Assembly: GCA_030728545.1 (NCBI GenBank)
Contig: JANQZQ010000103.1
Coordinates: forward strand, 1 to 15,578
Direction: 5' to 3'
DNA from: Ilumatobacteraceae bacterium
Lineage (GTDB): Bacteria; Actinomycetota; Acidimicrobiia; Acidimicrobiales; Ilumatobacteraceae
DNA: 15,578 bases
A program made the translations under genes and the position numbers. The notes beneath the pieces are model-generated. The model was not told the origin of the DNA and did no database searches. It saw nothing but the letters and a program-made list of their open reading frames with translations. Below, piece after piece: positions 14,688 through 15,578 of the stretch; position 1 is the stretch's first letter; each line of letters opens with the position of its first letter.

Positions 14688-15563
14688 GTGAAAGCAATGA
14701 AGCAAGCCACCCACACCGCTGGTGGGGCACTGGTATTGGACGGCAATGCGCTGCGCGACCACATTGTGGCGCAGGTGCGACGCGAAGTGAGCGAATTATC
14801 GAGCGTGCCGTGCCTTGCCACGGTGTTAATCGGGGATGACGGCCCGTCGCAGGTGTATGTGCGCAACAAACATCGCCAAGCGCAGTTGGCAGGCATGACC
14901 AGCCGCAACGAAACCCTGCCGCGCGACGCGTCGCAGCACGATGCCGAAGCTCTGGTGCTGCGGTTGGCCAGCGACCCTGCCGTAAGTGGCATCATCGTGC
15001 AGCAGCCCGTGCCCGAGCATCTTGATGGCGAAAAACTTTTGGCGTTGATTCCGGTGGACAAAGATGTGGATGGTTTGACCACCGCTTCGATGGGTCGATT
15101 GATGCGCGGAGTGGATTCGCTGGTGCCTTGCACGCCACTCGGTGTGCTGCGCTTGTTGCAACATTACGGCGCGCAAACTGTTGGCAAGCGTGCAGTGGTA
15201 GTTGGTCGTTCGCATTTGGTGGGCCTGCCACTTGCCGTGTTGCTGGCGCGCAAAGGTATTGACGCCACCGTAACCTTGGCCCACAGCCGCACCGAAGATT
15301 TGGCCTCTGTGTGTCGTGCTGCCGACATTCTTGTTTCGGCAACTGGTCAGGCACGCAGCATTACTGCCGAACATGTAAAGCCCGGTGCGTGGGTGATTGA
15401 CGTCGGCATCTCTCGCGGCGAGAGCGGCATCGTTGGCGATGTGGATTTTGCTGCGGTGCAAGCAGTGGCGGGGGCAATCACACCGATGCCTGGTGGCACT
15501 GGGCCTATGACGGTGGCGTGTTTGATGCAAAACACGCTCGCTGCCTGGCGCCTGCAGCACTAG
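14688..15563 (+). CDS. folD: Bifunctional methylenetetrahydrofolate dehydrogenase / methenyltetrahydrofolate cyclohydrolase
   Basis: FolD interconverts 5,10-methylene-THF, 5,10-methenyl-THF and 10-formyl-THF (NADP+-dependent dehydrogenase plus cyclohydrolase) for one-carbon metabolism in the cytoplasm. From GTG 14688 the product is 291 aa, usual for the family. Catalytic residues are visible: Y57 and K61 in SQVYVRNKHRQA, QQPVPEHLD (the Q-x-P-x-P motif), and DKDVDGL at 124-130. The Rossmann block is VVVGRSHLVGLPLAVLLARK, and the C-terminal signature is TPMPGGTGPMTVACLMQNT. An in-frame ATG at 14697 is an alternative start; neither has a clear Shine-Dalgarno sequence. VQQPVP in place of the more common VQLPLP is a mild variation. 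The gene diverges from ino1 and stops 15 nt before the window end. Confidence 0.96.
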   Translation: MKAMKQATHTAGGALVLDGNALRDHIVAQVRREVSELSSVPCLATVLIGDDGPSQVYVRNKHRQAQLAGMTSRNETLPRDASQHDAEALVLRLASDPAVSGIIVQQPVPEHLDGEKLLALIPVDKDVDGLTTASMGRLMRGVDSLVPCTPLGVLRLLQHYGAQTVGKRAVVVGRSHLVGLPLAVLLARKGIDATVTLAHSRTEDLASVCRAADILVSATGQARSITAEHVKPGAWVIDVGISRGESGIVGDVDFAAVQAVAGAITPMPGGTGPMTVACLMQNTLAAWRLQH

Positions 15564-15578
15564 CACTGCAGTTGTAGC

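Noticed and set aside
14826..15566. 246-aa minus-strand open frame
   Set aside because: Antisense of folD, H/Q/R-rich shadow composition, no motif.
15552..15571. Two CTGCAG hexamers around the folD stop, a possible terminator hairpin
   Set aside because: Each hexamer is itself palindromic, the stem between them has mismatches, and no T-run follows, so a terminator cannot be supported.
1..15578. Defence system, mobile element, CRISPR or tRNA/rRNA gene
   Set aside because: No transposase, integrase, spaced direct repeats, terminal inverted repeats or tRNA-like cloverleaf was seen; gene content is housekeeping plus a decayed sugar locus.

Overview
The window looks like chromosome from an actinobacterium, moderately GC-rich with heavy use of GTG and TTG. 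Clues are a DtxR/IdeR-like palindrome, a DUF3054 membrane protein, GatCAB in a tight operon, and both lgt and an Lnt-type acyltransferase. An uncultured freshwater or marine Acidimicrobiia relative is plausible, but that placement is inference. Genes are packed, with many 1-4 nt overlaps. I see no rRNA, tRNA, CRISPR array or insertion sequence.

Left part (1-2418): a partial lnt-type gene (cut by the window edge) and an M48 membrane metalloprotease form a minus-strand pair. Both face away from lgt on the plus strand, so two steps of lipoprotein maturation sit together. lgt then runs tail-to-tail into galT with a 53-nt coding overlap.

Sugar locus (2366-7064): galT and an MsmK/UgpC/MalK-type ABC ATPase form a minus-strand pair. 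On the plus strand an intact GH36 alpha-galactosidase lies opposite. This is the remains of an alpha-galactoside uptake and Leloir-pathway locus. The roughly 550 bp before the alpha-galactosidase are not empty. They hold recognisable shreds of two ABC sugar permeases, a MalF-like EAA-loop piece and a MalG-like gene broken by frameshifts, stops and internal deletions. The MalG C-terminus still ends in an ATGA overlap with the alpha-galactosidase start. The substrate-binding protein and most of MalF are gone.

Middle (7076-10337): gatC-gatA-gatB, with ATGA overlaps at both internal junctions, encodes the tRNA-dependent amidotransferase. It begins 11 nt after the alpha-galactosidase.

Iron/BCAA part (10334-12926): an FTR1/EfeU-type iron permease is preceded by a very compact control region. 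A TTGACA -35 overlaps the gatB stop, a near-perfect 24-bp palindrome resembles an iron-repressor box, and the spacing predicts transcription starting at the ATG (leaderless). ilvD, an Fe-S dihydroxyacid dehydratase, follows after 4 nt.

Right part (12933-15563): a long-form inositol-3-phosphate synthase and a DUF3054 protein form a minus-strand pair convergent with ilvD. folD diverges from it to the right.

The two most noteworthy items are the fossil sugar-permease genes and the self-contained iron-box promoter. I found no convincing new defence or mobile system.
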